NCBI GenBank assembly: GCA_019421105.1 | Contig: JAHZFY010000030.1 | Coordinates: forward strand, 7,042-12,647 | DNA from: a bacterium | Lineage (GTDB): Bacteria > Bacillota_I > Bacilli_A > RFN20 > CAG-826 | Length of the DNA stretch: 5,606 nucleotides | Direction: 5' to 3' | Part shown: piece by piece, positions 1 through 5,606 of the stretch | Numbering within the stretch: the first letter of the stretch is position 1 | How the letters are laid out: each line of letters opens with the position of its first letter | Position numbers and translations under genes: made by a program | Notes under the pieces: generated by a model | Told to the model about the DNA's origin: nothing | Seen by the model: the letters and a program-made list of their open reading frames with translations, nothing else | The model's database searches: none

Positions 1-14
1 TTTTTTTCATTAGA

Positions 15-17
15 TCA
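15..17 (-). other. In-frame TGA interrupting an Ig-like domain
   Basis: This TGA ends the last gene inside its Ig-like fold. Downstream in the same frame are TCT AAT GAA AAA and two A's, up to the window edge, with no further stop. TGA is one base away from TGT/TGC (Cys) and TGG (Trp). Confidence 0.6.
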
Positions 18-350
18 TGTTATGTCAACATATCCTTCATTGTTTGCTTTTAAATAGTATTTTCCATTATTTTCGGTTAATGAAGCATAATTATTATCGC
101 TTCCGTCTTTGTTTTTAATAGACCAAACCAAATCATTGCCATCACTTAATTCATAATTAGGATCAACGATTGGTTCAGCTTCTAATAAATAGGATTTATC
201 TTGGATTTTGAATCCTTCTTGTTGAGCATAATTCCAATTGATTCCGATAATATCGACACCGATAGTGTTTTTCAAAACTAAAATATTAACAAAAGTTAAT
301 ATAGCAACAATAAAAGGGATAATTAAAAGAATAGATAATGTCTTTTTCAT
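15..350 (-). CDS. Small membrane-anchored protein with a truncated bacterial Ig-like (BIG2-like) domain
   Basis: The reading frame gives 111 residues from ATG 348-350 to TGA 15-17. Residues 1-3 are MKK, followed by a hydrophobic segment (about 5-27) without a lipobox or clear signal peptidase site, so a membrane anchor with an extracellular C-terminus is likely. Residues 52-111 look like a BIG2-type Ig-like domain: LEAEPIVDPNYEL, then LVWSIKN (W76), ASLTENNGKYYLKANNEGYVDIT, matching the usual order 'Trp-Ser strand, turn, then G.a.IT'. The frame stops at 'DIT', before the final strand expected in that fold. The codons after the TGA read Ser-Asn-Glu-Lys and stay open to the window edge, so the gene may be broken, read through, or simply end here. 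It is the last visible gene of the operon, 1 nt after the permease. It could be an accessory or substrate-contacting subunit of the exporter, but that is inferred from position only. Confidence 0.7.
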   Translation of the reverse strand: MKKTLSILLIIPFIVAILTFVNILVLKNTIGVDIIGINWNYAQQEGFKIQDKSYLLEAEPIVDPNYELSDGNDLVWSIKNKDGSDNNYASLTENNGKYYLKANNEGYVDIT

Positions 351-351
351 A

Positions 352-1953
352 TTAACTAATCCTCATCTTTCTAAATCCGTTATAAACAACATATTTATAA
401 ACAGAAACTAAAATAATCAATATTGCAACGCTTATAAAAGTTTCAATTAAATAAATTAGATATGTATCCACTTTTAAAAAGGTCATTAAAAAGTGCATGC
501 CCCCTAATAAAATTGGAAACATAAAACTGACAAAAGCAGCTAGATAGGTTGAATTTGACTTACGATCGATATCTAATCTTTTTAAATCTAAAAATAAACC
601 TAAAATATTTAATTCAATTGTGAATAAAATTCCAATTAATAAAGATATCCAAAAAATTGTAGCGTTAATCGCACCAGTTGAAATTAAAACAATGTCAGTT
701 ATTAATAAAGATACAACTGAGATAATGCTTGTGATACTGATTTTTATGATAGTTTGAGTAATTGGCGATACTGGAATTTGTTTAATGGTCATTAAACCTT
801 TTTCTTCTCTAGACAAAGATTCAATAGAACCCGCTCCAATGATAGAAGAAAATAACAAGATGATAGTTAAATTGATTCCATTGATCATTTCAGGATAATA
901 TAGTAAAAACATTTCAAGATTTTCGTATAATAATGCATTCAATGAATGAATGACTACGAATGCAAAAAATGGCTGCATAATAACTAAAGCAGTATAAGTA
1001 AATAAGAAGTTTGAATTTCTAAAAATCAAAATTAATTCTTTGCTAATTAAAGCTTTTTTCACTGATTTAATAGGTTTTTGTTTAATTTTTGTGTTCTCTT
1101 TATTTTGATTAGAAGCACTTAGTGATTTTTTAAATAATCCTGATGCTAAAAAGAAACCTAAAACTAAAAATAATAAACATATACCCAAAAAAATTGTCGT
1201 GTTATTCAATAGATTAGTTTTTGAAGTAATCATATGGATATAAGAACTAACAGGGACTAAGTATGTAGAAATATTATGAATATTTTTCATGAATGATTCA
1301 GAAAATAAATAATCTAATTTTGAATTATTGATGACATTTAAAAATAATTCCAAGACGTATTTATAAACAAAACATAATCCGATGACAAGAATCGCAGATA
1401 TTATAATTTGGACGATGTATTTTTTCTTTAAAAAATTATAGATGTAATTATAAGGGATCAATAACAACATCGTTATTCCAATATTAAAAGTAGCGATAAA
1501 AAATGGGAATAAAATCGAGAAGATATAAAAAGCAGTCTTTAAGTTATGTAAAACGCCATAAGTAATCAATATTGGTGAAGCTAAAATAAATAAATTTAAT
1601 ACCTCATATAGATAAATATAAATTACTTTTGAAATGATGATATCATCGCTTGTGATTGGCAAAGACGATAATAACAATCTATCTTTTTCTTTAAATATTG
1701 CCGCTCTTGCTTTATTGACGACAAGAATAGATGATACGACACATATTAAAAAGATATAAACGATAATAAAATCTAATGATCCATAAGAAGACATCTCATC
1801 TAACTTTGAATTTAAAGCAATAAAAACATATACTTCTAAAGCAACAAAAAACGCATACATTAACGATGTTAAAATGTATTTAATTGCTAGTGTTTTTTTA
1901 CTGACGTGTTGTCTATTTTCAATATATTCTTTGCTTATTAAAGATAAGATCAT
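352..1953 (-). CDS. ABC transporter permease, 12 predicted membrane segments in two related halves
   Basis: This 533-residue hydrophobic protein is the membrane part of the exporter driven by the ATPase encoded just upstream. I count about twelve membrane segments, near residues 24-46, 61-80, 105-134, 141-168, 178-203, 251-271, 315-340, 358-376, 399-424, 430-454, 468-490 and 497-518. A charged loop at 275-303 divides it into two halves. These look like copies of one unit: LISKEYIENR (5-14) matches LISKELILIFRN (302-313), and KEKDRLLLSSLPIT (88-101) matches REEKGLMTIKQIPV (382-395). So one chain may supply both halves of the channel. It resembles the large ABC-2-like permeases of low-GC Gram-positives. 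The ATG (1951-1953) overlaps the ATPase stop codon and has only a poor Shine-Dalgarno, which fits translational coupling. It ends with TAA at 352-354. The exported substrate is unknown. Confidence 0.9.
   Translation of the reverse strand: MILSLISKEYIENRQHVSKKTLAIKYILTSLMYAFFVALEVYVFIALNSKLDEMSSYGSLDFIIVYIFLICVVSSILVVNKARAAIFKEKDRLLLSSLPITSDDIIISKVIYIYLYEVLNLFILASPILITYGVLHNLKTAFYIFSILFPFFIATFNIGITMLLLIPYNYIYNFLKKKYIVQIIISAILVIGLCFVYKYVLELFLNVINNSKLDYLFSESFMKNIHNISTYLVPVSSYIHMITSKTNLLNNTTIFLGICLLFLVLGFFLASGLFKKSLSASNQNKENTKIKQKPIKSVKKALISKELILIFRNSNFLFTYTALVIMQPFFAFVVIHSLNALLYENLEMFLLYYPEMINGINLTIILLFSSIIGAGSIESLSREEKGLMTIKQIPVSPITQTIIKISITSIISVVSLLITDIVLISTGAINATIFWISLLIGILFTIELNILGLFLDLKRLDIDRKSNSTYLAAFVSFMFPILLGGMHFLMTFLKVDTYLIYLIETFISVAILIILVSVYKYVVYNGFRKMRIS
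360..364 (-). promoter_or_regulatory. Ribosome binding site of the Ig-like membrane protein gene
   Basis: GAGGA on the minus strand lies 9 nt before the ATG at 348-350, inside the last codons of the permease gene (Met-Arg-Ile-Ser-stop). With the 1-nt gap between the two genes it supports this start and places the small gene in the same operon. Confidence 0.75.
1950..1953 (-). other. ATGA start/stop overlap coupling ABC ATPase and permease
   Basis: The permease ATG (1953-1951) and the ATPase TGA (1952-1950) share four bases. No good Shine-Dalgarno precedes the permease start; only GAG lies 2 nt away. Re-initiation by terminating ribosomes is therefore likely, keeping the two subunits in balance. 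Confidence 0.85.
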
Positions 1954-2732
1954 AGCTCAATACCGTAAACCCTAAAAAATATACGTTTTAAATCCTTTCT
2001 TTTAAGTGGTTCTTTATTAAAGTCAATCAAGTTGACGATGTTGCCATTGTTAATAATAGCGACTCTATCACATATAGATGCGACTAATTCAATATTGTGG
2101 GATGTGATGAAAATTGTATTGCCGCTTTTGGCGTATTCTTTCATCATTTTTAATAATGTTTCATAAACCATGACGTCTAGACCAACAGTTGGTTCATCCA
2201 TGATCCATAATTTAGGATTGTGAATCAATGATGCCATTAAACACACTTTTTGTTTCATACCATGAGAATATTCGACGATTGGTCGATTTAAATCCTCATC
2301 ATATATCGTGAATTTATTTTTTAAAAATTCATAGTTTTTATCAAAAGATTCTTGGCTCATTTCATAAGACGCGGCGATAAATTGTAAATATTCATATCCA
2401 CTCATCAATTCATAAGTCATCGGCTCAGATGGAACATAACCAAATAAAGATTTGGCTTCCAATGGATTTTCTTTTATATCTAAATCAAATATTTTAATTG
2501 AACCAGAATTGTAATCCTTTAATCCGACTAAACAGTCGATAGTGGTGGATTTACCAACACCATTTTTTCCTAAGAACCCAAAAATTTCCCCTTTTTTAAT
2601 GTCTAGGCTAATTCCTTTTATGACTTCTTTGCTTCCATATGATTTATGCAAGTTATCAAAACTAATTGCGACATTTGGCAAGGTATTAGTCAAAATTTCT
2701 TCATTTACTTTTAACATCTTGTTATTAGCCAT
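1950..2732 (-). CDS. ABC transporter ATP-binding protein (exporter type)
   Basis: This 260-residue protein is a single ABC nucleotide-binding domain that powers a membrane exporter from the cytoplasmic side. Motifs are in the normal order: Walker A GKNGVGKST (55-63), Q-loop region GYVPSEP (98-104), signature YSHGMKQ (155-161) in place of LSGGQ, Walker B LWIMDEP (175-181) with catalytic E180, D-loop GLD (184-186), and switch histidine H212. The Q-loop glutamine appears to be Ser102, a variation also common in drug- and peptide-export ATPases of the NatA/CcmA-like group. An extra N-terminal stretch of about 20 residues precedes the domain, but the strong Shine-Dalgarno supports this start. The gene begins 3 nt after the zinc-ribbon gene and overlaps the permease start by 4 nt (ATGA), so the two proteins are almost certainly partners. 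The substrate cannot be read from the sequence. If TGA were a sense codon, the protein would gain four residues before a TAA at 1938-1940. Confidence 0.95.
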   Translation of the reverse strand: MANNKMLKVNEEILTNTLPNVAISFDNLHKSYGSKEVIKGISLDIKKGEIFGFLGKNGVGKSTTIDCLVGLKDYNSGSIKIFDLDIKENPLEAKSLFGYVPSEPMTYELMSGYEYLQFIAASYEMSQESFDKNYEFLKNKFTIYDEDLNRPIVEYSHGMKQKVCLMASLIHNPKLWIMDEPTVGLDVMVYETLLKMMKEYAKSGNTIFITSHNIELVASICDRVAIINNGNIVNLIDFNKEPLKRKDLKRIFFRVYGIEL

Positions 2733-2735
2733 GTT

Positions 2736-4088
2736 TTAATACCTCCAAAGCGATTGAATCCAAAGCGATGGTTTAGATTTAATTTTCGTTTTGACCATCT
2801 TTGAACCACAATCTTCACAATAATAATGAGACTTTTCGTTTTCTAATCTTAAAGAACCGCATACTGGACATCTAAATAACTTATCTTGTTCAAATGGTAT
2901 ATGCATTCTCATCGATTTGAATACGCTATCAAAAATATTCATCTCTAAGCCATCTTTTTTAATTGATAAATTGATGATGTTGTAATAATGTCCACATTGG
3001 TTGTCTAATGTGACATAGAATGTGTTTACATCTTTGTTTTCGTTAAATACATAATTGGTTAATCGATCTCTAATATTGATGGTGTGATGAGAATAAGCGG
3101 CCTTATTATAAGATACAATAACATCGATGTTTGGATATGAATAAGATATAGAATATCTAAATCCATCTTTTCTACAAACGATAGGTCTAATGAAATTAAA
3201 TAAGTTGTTATGCATTTTTACATTAGGTAATTTATTAAATTTATATCCAGTTGAAGTCAAATCATTGATCAATCTTAACAAGACATAATTCCCTAACTCC
3301 TCATAAGTAGTTCCATCATCTTTAGATGAAATCATCATATACTTTTTATAAAAACGATAAATCGCATTATAATTTGGATCATGAATCAAAATATTAGTAG
3401 GCATTAAAGGCAATCTAATCTTTTTATTTTGAAGAACTTTATAAAAACTTGTTTGTTTGATTCTTTTAGCCTTTTTATACACTTTTAAAAATAGATCGAA
3501 TTCTTCAACTTTTTGTTCATCTTTTTGAATGAATTTTGCGATTTCTTTTGAATTTTTATATAGATCATCGATGATATTGTATTTAGCAAAAACAAGGCCC
3601 TTTTGCTTATAAAATTCTTGGATGGAATTATTAATAGCTAAAGATTCTTGCTTATAGTTTTCTAAATAATTCATCATCTCTAAATAAACATAAATCAAAG
3701 CGATGTTTTCATAGATATTTATCGTATCGATATGTTCGCTTGAATGAACGTATTCAGGTTGCATGACGCCACTTCTTTTTCTTTTCCATAGTGAAGCATC
3801 AATAACAGTTTTATTAAATTGCTCGCTAGTTAAAGATTTACTAAGTTCACTTCTTAATACAACTTCTTCATCAATGCTTTGAAAATGTGGATTATGAATG
3901 ACATTCATCATCTTATCAATGAGCAAATTAATCTCTTTAAAAAAGAGGGCATTAGATTCAAATTGTTCACTAAATAATGCTAATTGTTTCTTTTTAAGTG
4001 CTTTAAAAACAGCATCAAATCCTTTTTTGTTATTGATGATGTTAATCAATTCATCATTTAGTTGAACTAAAAATTTATCTTTGCTCAT
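2736..4088 (-). CDS. Zinc-ribbon protein, candidate McrC-like/DUF2357-related partner of the AAA+ ATPase
   Basis: The protein has 450 residues, starts at ATG 4086-4088 and ends at TAA 2736-2738. No signal peptide or membrane segment is visible, so it is probably cytoplasmic. Residues 1-250 look mostly helical and charged. Two stretches recall McrC-like/DUF2357 proteins: YENIALIYVY (126-135), in the place of the usual YENRFV-type helix, and HDPNYNAIYRFYKKY (236-250), like the conserved 'dp.Y..iy' segment. Residues 300-395 look beta-rich. The C-terminus has a four-cysteine zinc ribbon, CPVC (407-410) and CEDC (424-427), then a basic tail ending in W443 and W448. I see no D...(D/E)xK nuclease motif of the McrC kind. 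The gene lies 12 nt after an McrB-like ATPase, the usual arrangement for a motor and its regulatory or targeting subunit. The zinc ribbon is clear from sequence; the McrC relationship is from remembered motifs and needs a profile search. Confidence 0.75.
   Translation of the reverse strand: MSKDKFLVQLNDELINIINNKKGFDAVFKALKKKQLALFSEQFESNALFFKEINLLIDKMMNVIHNPHFQSIDEEVVLRSELSKSLTSEQFNKTVIDASLWKRKRSGVMQPEYVHSSEHIDTINIYENIALIYVYLEMMNYLENYKQESLAINNSIQEFYKQKGLVFAKYNIIDDLYKNSKEIAKFIQKDEQKVEEFDLFLKVYKKAKRIKQTSFYKVLQNKKIRLPLMPTNILIHDPNYNAIYRFYKKYMMISSKDDGTTYEELGNYVLLRLINDLTSTGYKFNKLPNVKMHNNLFNFIRPIVCRKDGFRYSISYSYPNIDVIVSYNKAAYSHHTINIRDRLTNYVFNENKDVNTFYVTLDNQCGHYYNIINLSIKKDGLEMNIFDSVFKSMRMHIPFEQDKLFRCPVCGSLRLENEKSHYYCEDCGSKMVKTKIKSKPSLWIQSLWRY
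2741..2746 (-). promoter_or_regulatory. Strong ribosome binding site of the ABC ATPase gene
   Basis: GGAGGT on the minus strand lies 8 nt before the ATG at 2730-2732. It sits inside the last codons (Trp-Arg-Tyr) of the zinc-ribbon gene and is the best Shine-Dalgarno in the window. It fixes this ATG as the start and suggests the ABC gene is well translated on its own. Confidence 0.85.
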
Positions 4089-4096
4089 ATCATTAA

Positions 4097-4099
4097 CCT
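4097..4099 (-). promoter_or_regulatory. Weak ribosome binding site of the zinc-ribbon gene
   Basis: On the minus strand an AGG core lies 8 nt before the ATG at 4086-4088, inside the 12-nt gap after the ATPase stop codon. The match is short, so translation may partly depend on ribosomes finishing the ATPase gene. An ATG 3-5 nt upstream runs into TGA after one codon and is not the start. Confidence 0.5.
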
Positions 4100-4100
4100 G

Positions 4101-5606
4101 TTAGAAGCGTTTTAATAAACGGGCAATTAATTCTTGGGAGTAAACAAAATTGCCTTTACCATAAACTTTTTTAATAGTTTTTTGTAATTCTTCTAATCCT
4201 TTTTTAACAAATTCTTCAAAACGGCCATCTAATTTCATTAAAACTTTTCTAGCTAACATGAAATCTAAGGCTTCTTCTTTGCTACCGCCACATGCAACAT
4301 ATGTTGGAACAAATAATTCGATTTGGTTCATAATACGGTTACCAAATGTTAAATCAAATGTTTCGTTAATAAAGTCAGTAACGGTTTTAAATTTAGCTAA
4401 ATCAGAACTATTTAAACGATAGTCTTCATCTTTTTGAGCTAATTGATATAAATTCATTAAATAATCATAGGATAAAGTGATTGGATCGGAATCTCCAGTA
4501 ACTTGGAATGGTTCGTTTCTATCATTAAATGAAATGACGATAGCACGGTCATAAACTTTATCGGTGATAGTGTATGTGGAATCGTCTTTATTAGCGGTTC
4601 CAATAAACCATGTAGTTTCAGGAATGTGGAGTTCACCTTCTTCTAAATGAAGTGGGGCTTCAAAATCATATGGAAGTTGCATGATTTTTAAAACCCAATC
4701 TTCCATTGGATATTCCATGATAGATAAGAAGTCTGCAAAATAATATTCAATACGAGAAATATTCATTTCATCTAAGACCATGATATTGACATGTCTTGCT
4801 TTATAGGTTGCTTCATAAAGATGTTTTAAGAATTCAGTTTCGTTATAACTTCTTGAAAAGTCATTGTAGAAACCTAAAACATTGCTTCTATCTCTCCAAG
4901 TAGCTTGAACAGGAACAAAGAAAGATTTTTCATTGATGAAATCAGAAAAATAACGAGCGATAGAAGATTTACCTGTACCAGAAAGACCTTCTAAGATAAT
5001 CAATCTAGATGCGCTTAAACCTGCTACGAAAGCTCTGATAGTAGCGATATCATAGTATAGTTTTTCATGAGTTGCTAAATAATTTCTAAAATTGTTACAT
5101 AAAGTATCAAGAGTGATATTATCAGCAAATTCTTCTTGTTTTACGATTTCATTAATCGTATCAATTTTACATAAACCTGGGAAAACTCTTTCTTTGATCA
5201 ATAAAGCGGTTGGCTCATCATTACTAGACGCTACGCCACTAGCAACGCCACCTGTTGCGTTTAAAACGCTTGGTGCTTTGACATCGCCAAATGCTGCGGA
5301 TAATAAACCTTGTTCAACTTGTTTATTTTCTTCAACTCTTTCTTCTAATTTTTCATTTAATTGATCTTCATTAACTTTTTTAGAAGCGAATTTAAATGGT
5401 TTTCCATAATTTTTGAGGTTGATGATTAATAGTAATGCAAATACAACTAATGCACCAATACCAATAAATAGAACTAATCCAACTAAAAATGATTGTAGGC
5501 TGAATAAAAATGAATAACCTAAAGCGGTTCCATCAACAGGGATATGGGCGATGACTCCAATACCAATTGCTAAACCATAGCAGACTACAAATGTAGCAGC
5601 ATAGAT
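4101..5606 (-). CDS. Membrane-anchored McrB-like AAA+ ATPase (N-terminus beyond the window)
   Basis: The minus-strand frame is open from the window edge to the TAA at 4101-4103, giving 501 visible residues with the start missing. Residues 1-21 and about 33-62 are hydrophobic (membrane segments). Residues 77-100 are rich in E, K, N and Q and could form a coil, and 101-135 are a Gly/Ala/Ser-rich linker. The AAA+ core follows: Walker A GLSGTGKSS (about 207-215), Walker B MVLDEMN (276-282) running into SRIEYYFADFLS, which is typical of McrB-like ATPases, sensor 1 GTANKDDST (about 336-344), and a candidate arginine finger in DKVYDRA. A TTG at 5199-5201 could be taken as a start, but it has no Shine-Dalgarno and the frame upstream is clearly coding. 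No Met occurs before the Walker B strand, so the protein must start outside the window. It probably hydrolyses ATP as a ring at the cytoplasmic membrane face. It lies 12 nt upstream of its likely partner. The AAA+ call is firm; the biological role is unknown. Confidence 0.9.
   Translation of the reverse strand: MYAATFVVCYGLAIGIGVIAHIPVDGTALGYSFLFSLQSFLVGLVLFIGIGALVVFALLLIINLKNYGKPFKFASKKVNEDQLNEKLEERVEENKQVEQGLLSAAFGDVKAPSVLNATGGVASGVASSNDEPTALLIKERVFPGLCKIDTINEIVKQEEFADNITLDTLCNNFRNYLATHEKLYYDIATIRAFVAGLSASRLIILEGLSGTGKSSIARYFSDFINEKSFFVPVQATWRDRSNVLGFYNDFSRSYNETEFLKHLYEATYKARHVNIMVLDEMNISRIEYYFADFLSIMEYPMEDWVLKIMQLPYDFEAPLHLEEGELHIPETTWFIGTANKDDSTYTITDKVYDRAIVISFNDRNEPFQVTGDSDPITLSYDYLMNLYQLAQKDEDYRLNSSDLAKFKTVTDFINETFDLTFGNRIMNQIELFVPTYVACGGSKEEALDFMLARKVLMKLDGRFEEFVKKGLEELQKTIKKVYGKGNFVYSQELIARLLKRF

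Noticed and set aside
2542..2739. Plus-strand open frame of 65 codons
   Set aside because: It lies antisense within the N-terminal part of the ABC ATPase gene, whose motifs are clear, and has no credible ribosome binding site or recognisable product.
355..2746. AGG read as methionine, as reported for some uncultured Bacilli
   Set aside because: Only three AGG codons are present, none at a conserved position, so the window gives no information either way.
4089..4100. Promoter or terminator between the ATPase and zinc-ribbon genes
   Set aside because: The 12-nt gap holds only the weak ribosome binding site; there is no hairpin with a T-run and no -10/-35 pair I would defend in such AT-rich sequence.
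5199..5201. TTG as start codon of the AAA+ ATPase
   Set aside because: No Shine-Dalgarno precedes it, and the same frame is open upstream to the window edge with clear membrane segments and a linker, so it is an internal leucine codon.
5092..5364. Plus-strand open frame of 90 codons
   Set aside because: It is antisense to the linker and N-terminal part of the AAA+ gene, which is open in one frame across the whole region; nothing in the translation looks like a protein family.
1..5606. TGA read as tryptophan (Mollicutes code)
   Set aside because: All ten tryptophans in the window are TGG, no gene is split by several TGA codons, and the ATPase TGA forms a normal ATGA overlap. The TGA at 15-17 alone is not enough to claim it.
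2736..5606. Classical McrBC-type restriction system
   Set aside because: The visible ATPase region is membrane-anchored with no DNA-reading domain, and the partner shows no nuclease motif; only the ATPase type and gene pairing are shared.

Overview
The window is AT-rich (roughly 30% G+C by eye). All genes lie on the minus strand, so transcription runs from the right edge to the left. The low G+C, the AGA-dominated arginine codons, TAA/TGA stops and the families present suggest a low-GC Firmicute near the Mollicutes, such as an Acholeplasma-like or uncultured gut Bacilli lineage. This placement is inferred from composition only. All ten tryptophans I can assign are TGG, so the standard bacterial code, with TGA as stop, fits best.

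Five genes sit almost without gaps and look like one transcription unit. In order of transcription they are: (1) a membrane-anchored AAA+ ATPase of the McrB-like type, whose start lies beyond the right edge (4101 to >5606); (2) a 450-residue protein with a C-terminal zinc ribbon and motifs that resemble the McrC-like/DUF2357 partners of such ATPases (2736-4088); (3) an ABC transporter ATPase (1950-2732); (4) a 533-residue polytopic ABC permease (352-1953); (5) a short membrane-anchored protein with a bacterial Ig-like (BIG2-like) domain, cut by an in-frame TGA close to the left edge (15-350). The junctions are 12 nt, 3 nt, a 4-nt ATGA overlap, and 1 nt. I see no internal promoter or terminator, and no stretch over 300 bases lacks a gene.

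The most interesting part is the ATPase/zinc-ribbon pair. It looks like a two-component McrB/McrC-type machine, but the AAA+ protein is tethered to the membrane by at least two hydrophobic segments, an acidic coil and a Gly/Ala/Ser linker. The partner appears to have a zinc ribbon where McrC has its nuclease. This points away from classical DNA restriction and towards an uncharacterised membrane-linked role, possibly together with the ABC exporter encoded next to it. The link to the exporter is inferred from gene order alone.

The second point of interest is the in-frame TGA in the last gene. It falls before the expected final strand of the Ig-like domain, and the codons after it read as a natural continuation.
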